From: Saccharopolyspora spinosa NRRL 18395
Lineage (GTDB): Bacteria > Actinomycetota > Actinomycetes > Mycobacteriales > Pseudonocardiaceae
Assembly: GCF_000194155.1 (NCBI RefSeq)
Contig: NZ_GL877878.1
Coordinates: 2,368,189 to 2,432,188 of the forward strand
Direction: 5' to 3'
Length of the DNA stretch: 64,000 nt
Part shown: positions 1 through 8,870 of the stretch, piece by piece
Numbering within the stretch: position 1 is the stretch's first letter
Layout of the letters: every line of letters starts with the position of its first letter
The notes under the pieces: model-generated
The model's database searches: none
What the model saw: the letters and a program-made list of their open reading frames with translations, nothing else
What the model was told of the DNA's origin: nothing
Translations under genes and position numbers: made by a program

Positions 1-19
1 GCGCGACGCGGGCTGAGCG

Positions 20-682
20 GTGAGCCCCGACATGATCCCTATCGCCGCCGGCGAAATCACCCTGCGTGACGAGGGCTCGAAGACCTGCTGGACGGTCGAA
101 TTCGCCGCTTTCCGGCTGGCCCCGCACCCCGTGACCCGCGAGCTCTACCGGGACGTTCGGGGCGAGGCACCGGCGAGTTCCGCGGGGCCACAGACCCCGG
201 TGACCGAGGTTTCCTGGATGGACGCCGTCCGGTTCTGCAATCTGCTTTCGCAGGCGACGGGGCTCGAACCCAGCTACTCGATCGGCGACGACCCCGACGC
301 GCACGACGTGGTCTGCGACTGGGAGGCCGACGGCTACCGGCTCCCGTCCGAAGCGGAGTGGGAACACGCGTGCCGGGCCGGAACCTCCGGTGTCCGCTAC
401 GGCGAGCTTGACGAAATCGCTTGGCACCGGGACAACTCCGGCGACGAGGTGCACGAAGTCGCAACCAGGAAGCCGAATTCGTGGGGACTCCACGACATGA
501 TCGGCAACGCGTGGGAATGGTGTTGGGACGTATACGATCCCGCGGTCTACGGCCCGTACCGGGTGTTCCGAGGCGGCGGCTGGTGCGACCGGCCGCGAGG
601 CTGCCGGGCGTCGTGCCGCCGCAAGAGCCACCCGACTCTGCGCACGGACGACTTGGGATTCCGGCTGGCCCGCTCACGGTGA
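20..682 (+). CDS. SUMF1/FGE-sulfatase-domain protein
   Basis: 220-aa soluble protein of the formylglycine-generating-enzyme-like (SUMF1, C-type-lectin fold) superfamily. Visible landmarks are RLPSEAEWEHACRAG at residues 107-121, GNAWEWCWD at 162-170, RVFRGGGWCD at 181-190 and LGFRLA near the C-terminus. An in-frame stop at 14-16 shows the gene starts inside the window; GTG at 20 is used, with ATG at 32 as alternative. True FGEs have a paired active-site cysteine segment after RGGS; here the segment reads WCDRPRGCRASCRR, so cysteines are present but not in the classical spacing. Sulfatase activation is therefore not assured; an EgtB-like or regulatory role is equally possible. No sulfatase gene lies in the window. 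Confidence 0.8.
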   Translation: MSPDMIPIAAGEITLRDEGSKTCWTVEFAAFRLAPHPVTRELYRDVRGEAPASSAGPQTPVTEVSWMDAVRFCNLLSQATGLEPSYSIGDDPDAHDVVCDWEADGYRLPSEAEWEHACRAGTSGVRYGELDEIAWHRDNSGDEVHEVATRKPNSWGLHDMIGNAWEWCWDVYDPAVYGPYRVFRGGGWCDRPRGCRASCRRKSHPTLRTDDLGFRLARSR

Positions 683-692
683 CCCCGCTCGG

Positions 693-1114
693 TCAGCGCC
701 CGGCCAGCTCCTCCAGGGCTTCGAGGATGTCTGCGCTGCTCTTGAGGCCGCCCAGGAGGTTCCGCTCGACCTCGGCGACCTTCGAGGCAACCCGGCGGTG
801 AACCACCTGACCTCGGCGGGTCAGGTAGACCAGCACCTTGCGGCGATCCGCCTGGTCCACCTCCCGGTACACCAGGGCCATCGTGACCAGCCGGTCCACC
901 AGCCGCGTCAGGGTCGGCCCGGTGATCATGGCGCGCTCCGCGAGCGCCGCCATCGCCAAGCTTTCTTCGTTGGCCAGGTTTCCACCACCAGCCACTGGTC
1001 GAAGGTCAGCCCCTCCGGCCGGACCACCTGCTCCACGCTCGCGGTGACCGCGCGAGCCGCCCTGGCCAGTGTCCGGGTCAGCGGCGGACCCGCGGCGACA
1101 TCACGTGCTGCCAT
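693..1114 (-). pseudogene. MarR-family regulator, frameshifted
   Basis: Two overlapping reading frames together give one MarR protein of about 140 aa. The N-terminal half (from ATG 1114) contains LTFDQWLVVE. The rest, in another frame, contains ERAMITGPTLTRLVDRLV (recognition helix) and DRRKVLVYLTRRG (wing). The switch point lies near 970-985, where a single-base insertion or two-base deletion would restore the frame. Neither frame alone encodes a complete winged helix. Either the gene is inactivated or the assembly has an indel here. It faces away from the intergenic region on its right and has no obvious operon partner. Confidence 0.75.
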
Positions 1115-1382
1115 CCTCCCCGATCCTCACTCTCGCGCTTCCCCGCCAGGATCGTAAGACTTCCAGATGAAGTAACGAGGCTTTCCGCGTCTTCTCCGGA
1201 GCTCGCATGGCAGTCGGCTCGGCGGTCCGCGAACGCGCCGCCCGGTGCAACGTGGGCGGCATGGTGATTCCGCTGCGGGGCCGGCGGGCGTGTTCGGCCC
1301 GTCCCGCTATGCGAGCACTGGCGAGGCGGCGGGGCCGCGAAGGGAGGGTTTGAGACACCGGCAGGACAGCAACCGCTGTGAA

Positions 1383-1452
1383 GTGAACGGACCGTTCACC
1401 TTTGTAGACGACACAAACGGTCCGTTCGCTTCACACCAGCACCTTCCAAAAC
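1383..1452. repeat. Dispersed palindromic repeat, copy A
   Basis: Contains GTGAACGGACCGTTCAC (1383-1399, perfect about one central base) and a second core AACGGTCCGTTCG (1416-1428), then CACACCAGCACCTTCCAAAA. The last segment recurs as its reverse complement at about 17713-17733, next to two more cores. The two loci are therefore inverted copies of one composite element of about 70 bp. Confidence 0.8.
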
Positions 1453-1583
1453 AGCCCTCGATGGCACCCGAAACCACTCACGGGACCGGAGCAGGCCGAA
1501 CGCCGGGGACACCTAGTTCGCCGGTTTCCTTGATCCTCCGGCGAAATCCGAGGAGGCATGGTGGCCGAAAGGCAACCGCGAAT

Positions 1584-1609
1584 GATGTAGACATCTAACC
1601 GTCTACATC
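1584..1609. promoter_or_regulatory. Isolated inverted repeat
   Basis: GATGTAGAC and GTCTACATC form a perfect 9-bp inverted repeat around an 8-nt spacer (ATCTAACC). The surrounding sequence is AT-richer than average. It has the shape of a dimeric-repressor operator, but no gene starts next to it: the kinase gene to the right ends at 1667. It may be a relic operator or a weak hairpin. Confidence 0.4.
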
Positions 1610-1666
1610 GCTGGTTCAGCTTGTGGCTAGGAGGGTCCACGGTCAAGAACGGCCCGGGGCGGACGG

Positions 1667-2551
1667 TCAGCGCTCCGGGGCCGCGGCACCGTCGAGAGTC
1701 CGCAGGTCCTCGTCGCCGGTGATCGTGGCGAGGACCGCATCGAGCTGCGCCAGCGTCGGGCGCTGATCGGGGTGCGACAACAGGCAACCGTCGATCGAAT
1801 CCGCCAGCGCTCGAGGCAGCCGCCGCGCAGCGCGGATTGGTGGCGCGGCCGTCTCCAACTGGGGAAACAGCTCCGCCCCGGTCCGCTGCGACTGCCCCGG
1901 CACCTCGAAGGGGTTGAATCCGGTCGCGGCTTCGAAGAGCACCAGGCCGATGGCCCAGACGTCGGTCGCCGGCCCGAGCATCCCGCCGCGAACCTGTTCC
2001 GGCGCCATCGCGCACGGCGTTCCGGCCCCGCCGCGGCTGGGGCCCGGTGACCGGGCAAGGCCCAGGTCGATAACGCGCGCGCGGCCGCACTCCGCGATGA
2101 TGTTGCCGGGCTTGAGGTCCAGGTGCAGGTAGCCACGGTCGTGCAGGTAGCGGATCGCCGAGCACACGTGCTGACCGAGGTAGCCGAGTTCGCGGGCGGT
2201 AAGACGGCGTTTCCCACCGTCGAGCAAGCTGTCCAGCCTCGCCCCGGCCAGCGTTTCCATGATCAGCACCGGCAAACCGTCCGCCGCTTCCGTGACTTCG
2301 TATGCGCGCACGATGTGCGGATGCGTGCACGTCAACAGCAGCTTCCCTTCGATCACGAGGCTTTCGCACACGTCGGCGCAGGCTGCGCAGTCGGGACGCA
2401 CGGCCTTGATGAAGCACCGGCTGTAGCGCCGGGTGCTCCAGGCGTCGTAGGAGTCGTATGCCTCGCCGCGCCGGATGTGTTCGATCACCGGATAGCCGGC
2501 CGCGATCTCCTGGCCTCGGCGCAGCGGTGCTGGCGCGGTGGACGTGGTCAT
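1667..2551 (-). CDS. Ser/Thr protein kinase-like protein
   Basis: 294-aa single-domain, soluble eukaryotic-type kinase with no transmembrane segment. Visible are the lysine of subdomain II in RCFIKAV (K49), the catalytic loop HLDLKPGN (D145), DLG in place of DFG (D162), an APE-like MAPEQVRGG, and DVWAIGLVLFEAATG. The glycine-rich loop is poor (IRRGEAYDSYDAW lacks GxGxxG), so activity is plausible but not certain. A Cys-rich patch DCAACADVC sits near residue 54. Its ATG overlaps the stop of the upstream ABC exporter (ATGA, 2548-2551), so the two are translationally coupled. The kinase may regulate that exporter or a shared stress response. Confidence 0.85.
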   Translation of the reverse strand: MTTSTAPAPLRRGQEIAAGYPVIEHIRRGEAYDSYDAWSTRRYSRCFIKAVRPDCAACADVCESLVIEGKLLLTCTHPHIVRAYEVTEAADGLPVLIMETLAGARLDSLLDGGKRRLTARELGYLGQHVCSAIRYLHDRGYLHLDLKPGNIIAECGRARVIDLGLARSPGPSRGGAGTPCAMAPEQVRGGMLGPATDVWAIGLVLFEAATGFNPFEVPGQSQRTGAELFPQLETAAPPIRAARRLPRALADSIDGCLLSHPDQRPTLAQLDAVLATITGDEDLRTLDGAAAPER

Positions 2552-4401
2552 GCGGGCTCCCGTTGCGGCAAGGTCGAGTCCCGCTGCTGCAGCCGGTACA
2601 GGGACGCGTAGCCGCCGTCGCGGTGCATCAGCTCGGCGTGCGTGCCGGACTCCGCGATCCGGCCGTGGTCGAGCAGCAGGATCAGGTTCGCGTCGCGGAC
2701 CGTGATCAGGTTGTGCGACACGACGATGGAGGTGCGATCCACCATCAGCCGGCGCAGCGGGGCCAGCACTCGCGCGCTGGATGCCGCATCGAGCCCGACG
2801 GTTGGCTCGTCGAGCAGCAGGATCGGCGCATCGCGCAGCATCGCTCGGGCGATGGCGATGCGCTGCCGCTGCCCGCCCGACAGCAGGCGTCCGTGCGCCC
2901 CGACCCTGGTGCGGTAGCCGTCTGGCAGCGCCGTGATGAACTCGTGCGCGTCCGCGCTACGAGCCGCCTCCAGCACCTCCCGCTCGGTGGCGTCGGGCCG
3001 CCCCCAGACGATGTTCTCCCAGACGCTGTCGTCCACCACGAGAGCGTCCTGCAGCACGACCGAGATGTTGCGCCGCACCGCCTGCTGCTCGGCTTCGCGC
3101 AGATCGACGCCGTCGATGGTCACGGCGCCGGAATCCGGGTCGTAGAACCGGAGCAGCAGCTTTCCCGTGGTGGACTTGCCCGACCCGCTGGCCCCCACGA
3201 GCGCGATCGTCTGTCCGGAGTGGACGTCGAAGCTGATGCGGTGCACGGCGTCGCAGTCGGTGCTCGGGTACCGGAAGCTGACGTCGTCGAAGACCACGTC
3301 GCCGTGGACCCGGCCGAGGCCCCGCGGCCGGACCGGGTCGCGCACCTCGGGAACCTGGTCGAGCAGCTCGATGATGCGTTCGGCGCCGGCCGAGGCCGCG
3401 TAGACGGTGTTGGTCAGCCGCCCGAATCCCCGCACCGGGCTGTAGAGCTGACTGAGGTAACCGAGGAACACCAGCAGCCCGCCGAGGCTGATCGAGCCCC
3501 GGGACAGTTCCCAGGTGCCCAGCCCGACGATCAGCAGCACCCCGCCGATTTCCAGCAGGTCGATCAGCGGTGTGAACAACGCGTGCAACCGGGTGGCCAC
3601 CATCTCGGCCGCGAAGCTGCCCAGGTTCTCGCGGTGGAAGCGGTCAGTTTCGGCGCTCTCCCGGCCGTACGCCTTCACCAGCGAGGCGTTGCTCAGGCTT
3701 TCCTCGGCGACAGCGCCGATGGTGCCGCTGCGCCGCCGCTTCTCCCGAGAAGCCGCCTTGATGCGGCGGGAGAAGTACCGCGCGGACGCCCAGAAGGCCG
3801 GCACCGCGATCAGCGACACCACGGCCAGCCGCCAGCTCAGGACGAACAGCGCCCCGGTGAACAGCACGATCTTGAACAGGTACGACAGCGCCTGGATCGT
3901 CCCGGACAACACGAGGTTCTCGATCGCGTAGACGTCGCCGGTGAGCCGGGACAACATGTCGCCGATCTTGCGCCGGTCCAGGAAGCCGATGGACAGCCCG
4001 TGCAGGTGCCCGAACAGATCGGTGCGCAGGTCCAGCAGGAACCGCTCGGCGACCCAGGTCGACACGTATTCGTCGGTGAACCCGACGATCCCGGACAGCA
4101 CCGTGATCCCCAGGTAGGCCCCGCCGAGGGCGAAGAACAGCTCGAAGTCCCTGGGCACCAGGACCTCGTCGACGAGGATCTTGAACAGCCAGATAGTCAC
4201 GGTGTCCAGCACAGGTCCGACCAGCACGAGCAGCACCACGAGCGCCCACCACCACCGGTACGGGCGCGCGTAGGGCCAGAAGCGCCGGAAGATCTCCCGG
4301 ACGCCGACCACCGGAGCCTGCTCGACCAGGCCACCGGATTCGGGGGTGGGCACGGCCAGCAATGCCCGCAGCCTGGCGAGGAAAGCGAATATCCGGGTCA
4401 T
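2548..4401 (-). CDS. ABC exporter, fused permease-ATPase
   Basis: About 617 aa from ATG 4401 (ATG 4410 and TTG 4428 are in-frame alternatives). It is a type-IV half-transporter: an N-terminal six-helix transmembrane domain, then a nucleotide-binding domain with Walker A GASGSGKST, signature LLSGGQRQRIAIARA, Walker B ILLLDEPTVGLD and switch His in VVSHN. It should act as a homodimer exporting lipids, peptides or drugs; the substrate cannot be read from sequence. The downstream kinase overlaps its stop codon by four bases, forming a two-gene operon. No recognisable peptide precursor gene lies beside it. Confidence 0.9.
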   Translation of the reverse strand: MTRIFAFLARLRALLAVPTPESGGLVEQAPVVGVREIFRRFWPYARPYRWWWALVVLLVLVGPVLDTVTIWLFKILVDEVLVPRDFELFFALGGAYLGITVLSGIVGFTDEYVSTWVAERFLLDLRTDLFGHLHGLSIGFLDRRKIGDMLSRLTGDVYAIENLVLSGTIQALSYLFKIVLFTGALFVLSWRLAVVSLIAVPAFWASARYFSRRIKAASREKRRRSGTIGAVAEESLSNASLVKAYGRESAETDRFHRENLGSFAAEMVATRLHALFTPLIDLLEIGGVLLIVGLGTWELSRGSISLGGLLVFLGYLSQLYSPVRGFGRLTNTVYAASAGAERIIELLDQVPEVRDPVRPRGLGRVHGDVVFDDVSFRYPSTDCDAVHRISFDVHSGQTIALVGASGSGKSTTGKLLLRFYDPDSGAVTIDGVDLREAEQQAVRRNISVVLQDALVVDDSVWENIVWGRPDATEREVLEAARSADAHEFITALPDGYRTRVGAHGRLLSGGQRQRIAIARAMLRDAPILLLDEPTVGLDAASSARVLAPLRRLMVDRTSIVVSHNLITVRDANLILLLDHGRIAESGTHAELMHRDGGYASLYRLQQRDSTLPQREPA

Positions 4402-5105
4402 GGCACGCATGTGGCGGCGGTATCCCAACCGCCGCCGGTCAGCGGATCAGTAGCGCGTACGGCGGAACGAAGCGGTGCGCCGACGGCGCGAAGCCGTGAA
4501 CCGTATCGAGCGGCGCGAACGCGAGTGGAACGCACGGCGCTGGTGGCTGGCAAACGCTCAGCGGACATCCTCCTGGCCACGGCTACCCCTAGCATCAAGA
4601 GCGAATCGCATCTCCTGCTTTCCGACACACAGCGTCGCGCCGGTCAGTTTCCCGCAGCAGGGACCAAAACCCTCTGTTCGGGCAAAGCCAACCCCGGTCA
4701 GGCCCCACCAGCCCAGCTCGCAAATACGTTTCAGAAGCGGCTGGCTGCGTCGCCGATATCGGGTTCCACCAACGCCAGGCATCTGACGCTGAGTGACCGC
4801 CAAATCAGTAGACGATCTCAGCCGGGCAGCCGCCCGGCTTCTTGCAGCGGCTGGTGTTGGGAGTGTGCAGACTCCGGTTCCCCCTGCGCCTCGTAGCGGC
4901 AGGTAAGTAAGCGATGAAGAGGCGCTTTGCCATTTTGCCCCCGTTCGACCCCGGGGAGCGCGAGAATCGTTCCTCGGTTTCCCTACTGATCCAATTTGCA
5001 GCTGCACCGCTGGCCGGAAATAGGGGCTAAGTGCTCTCTTCGCCCGGTCGCAACGCCCGCAGCGCAGCTGCCCGACCGGTGACCATGCGGGATGATTGAC
5101 CGCAG
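4402..5105. other. Divergent intergenic region
   Basis: About 700 bp between the exporter (leftward) and hyuA (rightward). The longer frames read as Arg/Ser/Gly-rich shadows, and I support no gene. GC is lower than in the flanking genes, and promoters for both directions must lie here, but no clear -35/-10 pair or hairpin stands out. Confidence 0.5.
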
Positions 5106-7067
5106 GTGACTGTGATGTCTGGACAGGCTGGAGCGTGTGCAGGGGTGGACGTCGGAGGCACGTTCACCGATGTCGTCGTGCACGCCCCCGGTCACCGGCC
5201 GAAGGCCGTGAAGGTGCCCACCACTCCGGCGAACCAGGCGGAAGGGGTCCAGCGCGGCGTCGCCGAGAGCCTGCCCGGCGGCGTGCTGCGGCTGCTCCCG
5301 CACGGCAGCACCACCGCCACCAACGCCGTGCTGGAGCGCAAGATCGCGCGCACCGCCTTCGTCACCACCGACGGATTCACCGACGTCCTGCAGATCGCCC
5401 GGCAGAACCGCCCCGCCCTCTACGACCTGTCCGCGACCAAGCCCGAACCGCTGGTGCCGCATGAGCGGGTGGTCACCGTCGTGGAGCGGATGAGCCCACG
5501 GGGCGAGGCGATCGTCGAGCTCACCGACGCCGAGATCGAGCGGGTGGTGGGCGCGGTCGCCCGCCTCGAACCCGAGTCGATCGCGGTGAGCCTGCTGTTC
5601 TCCTATGTTCGCGACGACCACGAGCGGCGGCTGTGCTCGGCGCTGGCCGACCTCGGCGTGCCGATCACCCGGTCCAGCGCGCTGCTGCCGGAGTTCCGGG
5701 AGTTCGAGCGCGCGTCCACCTGCGTGCTCAACGCGGCCATCGAGCCGGTGATGCGCCGCTACCTGTCCAACCTGACCACCCGCCTGCCCGATCCGGCGAT
5801 CACGGTGATGACCTCCAGCGGCGGCACCGCCGGGGTGGACTTCGCCGCGACGGCCCCGGTGCACACGCTGCTCTCCGGCCCGGCCGCAGGCGTGGTGGCC
5901 GCCGGGGCGGTCGCGCGCTCGGCCGGGTTCGACGACGCCATCGCCTTCGACATGGGCGGTACGTCCACCGACGTCTGCCTGATCCGCGAGGGCCGCCCGG
6001 ACGTGTCGACGTCGTCGGAGATCGCGGGGCTGCCGTTCCGGACCCCCGCCGTCGGCATCCACACCGTGGGGGCCGGTGGCGGGTCGATCGCCTGGGTGGA
6101 CACCGGCGGCGCGCTGCGGGTCGGCCCGCATTCCGCCGGTGCCGACCCGGGTCCTGCCTGCTACGGCCTCGGCGGCGAGGAGCCCACGGTGACGGATGCG
6201 CACTGCGCGCTGGGGCATCTCGACCCGGCTCGCGAGCTCGGCGGCGGCTTGCGGCTGGACGCCGATGCAGCGCACCGGGCGCTGGATGCGCTGCCGGAAT
6301 CGGCCGCCGGGGTGCTGTCGGTCGTCCGGGCGACGATGGCGCGGGCGTTGCGCAAGGTCAGCACCGAGCGCGGGATCGATCCGGCTGGGCTGGCCCTGGT
6401 CGCCTACGGCGGCGCGGGCCCGCTGCACGCGACGGCGCTGGCTCGGGAGCTCGGCTGCCCCGCCGTGGTTGTGCCGCCCGCGCCCGGCGTGCTCAGCGCG
6501 CTCGGCCTGCTGCTGGCTCCGCCGCGTTTCGAGGCGTCGCGCACCGTGCTGGTGGATGCCCGCGAAGAACTGTCGCAAGCGTGGTCGGAGCTGTCCGCCG
6601 AAGCGCACCGGGAGCTGGAGAAGCAAGGCGTGACAACGGAGATCGCGCTGTCCAAGGTGGCCGACATGCGCTATGCGAGACAGTCTCACGAGCTGCGGAT
6701 CGACGTCACCGAGAAAGCGGAGCTCAGCGAGCTGCTGCATACCGCGCACCGCGAGTCGTACGGGTACGAGATGCGGGACGAACGGGTCGAGGTGGTCACG
6801 CTGCGGGTCATCGCGCAGGGCGAGCCGGTTCTCGCGGACCCGCCGCAGGACTGGGACCAGGGCGAGCCGGAGCGCAAACCGGACCGCGAGATCGGCATCG
6901 GCGACCGGGCGGTGCGGGCGCGGATCGTGTCCCGGGCCGTGCTGCGGCCGGGCGACGAGGTCGCCGGACCGGCGCTGATCGAGCAGCCCGACACCACGAC
7001 GCTGCTCGCCGACGACGAACTGGCCACAGTGGACGAATCGGGGAACTTGGTGGTGCGGCTGACATGA
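5106..7067 (+). CDS. hyuA: Hydantoinase/oxoprolinase subunit A
   Basis: 653-aa ATP-dependent amidohydrolase subunit of the N-methylhydantoinase / acetone carboxylase beta / 5-oxoprolinase family. The ASKHA-type phosphate loop is DVGGTFTDVV (residues 15-24), with a second nucleotide-site motif FDMGGTSTDVCL and the conserved GAGGGSIAWVD. Paired with HyuB, these enzymes open 5-membered cyclic amides such as hydantoins or 5-oxoproline using ATP. The start is GTG 5106, with ATG 5115 as alternative. The stop overlaps the start of hyuB (ATGA), indicating a coupled heteromeric enzyme. The substrate is not predictable from sequence. Confidence 0.92.
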   Translation: MTVMSGQAGACAGVDVGGTFTDVVVHAPGHRPKAVKVPTTPANQAEGVQRGVAESLPGGVLRLLPHGSTTATNAVLERKIARTAFVTTDGFTDVLQIARQNRPALYDLSATKPEPLVPHERVVTVVERMSPRGEAIVELTDAEIERVVGAVARLEPESIAVSLLFSYVRDDHERRLCSALADLGVPITRSSALLPEFREFERASTCVLNAAIEPVMRRYLSNLTTRLPDPAITVMTSSGGTAGVDFAATAPVHTLLSGPAAGVVAAGAVARSAGFDDAIAFDMGGTSTDVCLIREGRPDVSTSSEIAGLPFRTPAVGIHTVGAGGGSIAWVDTGGALRVGPHSAGADPGPACYGLGGEEPTVTDAHCALGHLDPARELGGGLRLDADAAHRALDALPESAAGVLSVVRATMARALRKVSTERGIDPAGLALVAYGGAGPLHATALARELGCPAVVVPPAPGVLSALGLLLAPPRFEASRTVLVDAREELSQAWSELSAEAHRELEKQGVTTEIALSKVADMRYARQSHELRIDVTEKAELSELLHTAHRESYGYEMRDERVEVVTLRVIAQGEPVLADPPQDWDQGEPERKPDREIGIGDRAVRARIVSRAVLRPGDEVAGPALIEQPDTTTLLADDELATVDESGNLVVRLT

Positions 7068-8623
7068 CCGAGCTGACCGCCGTCGAGCTGGAGGTGTTCC
7101 GCCACGCCCTGGCCGGCATCGCCGACGAGATGGGCGTGGCGCTGCGCCGCGCGGCCTACTCCCCCAACATCAAGGAACGCGCCGACTGCTCGGCCGCGGT
7201 GTTCGACGCCGACGGCGAGATGGTCGCGCAGGCCGAGCACATCCCGGTGCACCTGGGCGCGATGCCGGCCAGCGTCCGCGCCGTGCTGGACACCTGCGGG
7301 CAGCTCGAACCGGGCCAGCAGGTCTGCGTGAACGACCCCTACCTGGGCGGCACCCATCTGCCGGACCTGACGATCGTCGCCGCCGTCGGATACGACGACC
7401 AGCTGCTCGGGTACGTGGCCAACCGCGCCCACCACGCCGACGTCGGCGGTGCCGCGCCGGGCTCGATGCCGGCGTCCGCAACCGAGATCGCGATGGAAGG
7501 AGTCCGCATCCCGCCGATCCGCATCGCCGATGCCGACGGCGAACGGGAGGACGTGGTCCGGTTGATCGCGGCGAACTCGCGAACCCCCGAGGAGCGCCGT
7601 GGCGACCTGCGCGCCCAGTTCGCGGCGAACCACGTCGGCGTGGTGCGGATGCGCGAGCTCGCCGAGCGGATGGGAGCGCAGCGGCTGCGCGAGGCGATGG
7701 CGGCGGTATGCGACTACTCCGACCGCCGGGTGCGCGCGGCGATCCGCGACATCCCCGACGGGTGCTACCGCAACGAGGACGTGCTGGAGATCGGCGACGG
7801 GATCCCGATCCGCGCGGCGGTGACGGTGTCCGGCGACGAGGTGGTGGTGGACTTCGACGGCACCGCCGAGCAGATCCCGGTGAACTGCAACGCGGTGTTC
7901 GCGGTGACGCTGTCGGCGTCGATGTTCGTGCTCCGGATGCTCACCGACCCCGACGCCCCGCCCAACGCCGGCTGCTACCGGGCGCTGCGCGTCGAAGCGC
8001 CGGCGGGCACGGTGGTCAACCCGACGTTCCCGGCCCCGACGGCGGCGGGCAACGTGGAGACGAGCCAGCGCATCGTGGACGTGCTCCTCGGCGCGTTCGC
8101 CCAGGCGATCCCCGGCCAGGTCCCGGCGGCGAGCCAGGGCACCATGAACAACCTGCTCATCGGCGGCAGCGACCCGGCGTTCAGCTACTACGAGACGCTC
8201 GGCGGCGGTGAGGGCGGCACCCCCGCGCGCCCGGGCATGTCCGGGGTGCACACGGGCATGACCAACACCCAGAACACCCCTGCGGAGGCGGTGGAGCTGG
8301 ACTACCCGCTGCGGGTGTGGCGCTACGAGCTCCGGCCGTCCTCCGGCGGCGCGGGTCGGCACCCCGGCGGTGACGGCCTGGTGCGCGAGATCGAAGCGCT
8401 CGCCGACTGCACGCTCACGATCCAGTCGGAACGCCGCGAGCACGCCCCGCCGGGAGCCCGGGGCGGCGAGCCGGGCGAGGTGGGCCGAAACGTCCTGATC
8501 CGGCCGGACGGCACCGAGGAGCAGCTGTCGGCCAAGGGCACCTGGCCGCTGCGCCGAGGCGACCGGGTCCGCATCGAAACCCCAGGTGGCGGCAGCTGGG
8601 GAGCTCCCGGCGACGGCCGCTGA
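7064..8623 (+). CDS. hyuB: Hydantoinase/oxoprolinase subunit B
   Basis: 519-aa partner of HyuA. Landmarks include AYSPNIKERADCSAAVFD, HIPVHLGAMPASV, NDPYLGGTHLPDL and ANRAHHADVGG, all typical of the hydantoinase B domain. The C-terminal part contains SGGAGRHPGGDG. The ATG overlaps the hyuA stop, so the reading frame begins at 7064 even though the frame stays open far upstream inside hyuA. The complex is cytoplasmic. The convergent Nramp-like transporter downstream is separately transcribed. Confidence 0.92.
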   Translation: MTELTAVELEVFRHALAGIADEMGVALRRAAYSPNIKERADCSAAVFDADGEMVAQAEHIPVHLGAMPASVRAVLDTCGQLEPGQQVCVNDPYLGGTHLPDLTIVAAVGYDDQLLGYVANRAHHADVGGAAPGSMPASATEIAMEGVRIPPIRIADADGEREDVVRLIAANSRTPEERRGDLRAQFAANHVGVVRMRELAERMGAQRLREAMAAVCDYSDRRVRAAIRDIPDGCYRNEDVLEIGDGIPIRAAVTVSGDEVVVDFDGTAEQIPVNCNAVFAVTLSASMFVLRMLTDPDAPPNAGCYRALRVEAPAGTVVNPTFPAPTAAGNVETSQRIVDVLLGAFAQAIPGQVPAASQGTMNNLLIGGSDPAFSYYETLGGGEGGTPARPGMSGVHTGMTNTQNTPAEAVELDYPLRVWRYELRPSSGGAGRHPGGDGLVREIEALADCTLTIQSERREHAPPGARGGEPGEVGRNVLIRPDGTEEQLSAKGTWPLRRGDRVRIETPGGGSWGAPGDGR

Positions 8624-8695
8624 GCGCTACCCTGGGGGTGTCGACCGGGCGCCCCGCGCTGGCACGTGGAGCTTCCGAATTTCCCGGTCCGGCGG

Positions 8696-8722
8696 AGCCT
8701 CCGACCCCAGCGGCCGGAGGCT
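8696..8722. terminator. Possible bidirectional terminator hairpin
   Basis: AGCCTCCG and CGGAGGCT form an 8-bp GC-rich stem around an 11-nt loop, between the convergent ends of hyuB and the Nramp-like gene. There is no U-tract, which is common for actinomycete terminators. The rest of 8624-8870 shows nothing else. Confidence 0.45.
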
Positions 8723-8870
8723 TCCTCGTCCGGGGCGCAGCGGTCGGTGATCTGTCAGCCATGTCGATCACTCGCTGACCATCACGGCCGCCGCCTCGCA
8801 GCCCGTGATCTGCTGGGTGGGTCCATGCCCGTCGTCCGTCCGGTCGTCGTTCGCCGGGTAGCTGATCGGG

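Larger units (their letters stand above)
1115..1666. other. Intergenic region with repeats only
   Basis: No convincing gene is seen: short frames here have low-complexity Arg/Pro-rich translations. It holds a copy of the dispersed CGAACGGACCGTTCG repeat (1383-1452) and an isolated inverted repeat (1584-1609) downstream of the kinase gene. Confidence 0.6.

Noticed and set aside
1101..1358. 85-aa leftward frame upstream of marR
   Set aside because: It overlaps the marR start and lacks coding character.
2458..4896. Long rightward open frame opposite the ABC exporter
   Set aside because: It runs antisense to a gene with full ABC motifs; its translation is Gln/Arg/Pro-rich without domains, a usual shadow in high-GC DNA.
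4558..5007. 149-aa leftward frame before hyuA
   Set aside because: No ribosome site or domain, and Arg/Gly/Ser-rich composition.
5633..7063. Extension of hyuB into hyuA
   Set aside because: The ATGA overlap at 7064 and the family N-terminus define the true start.
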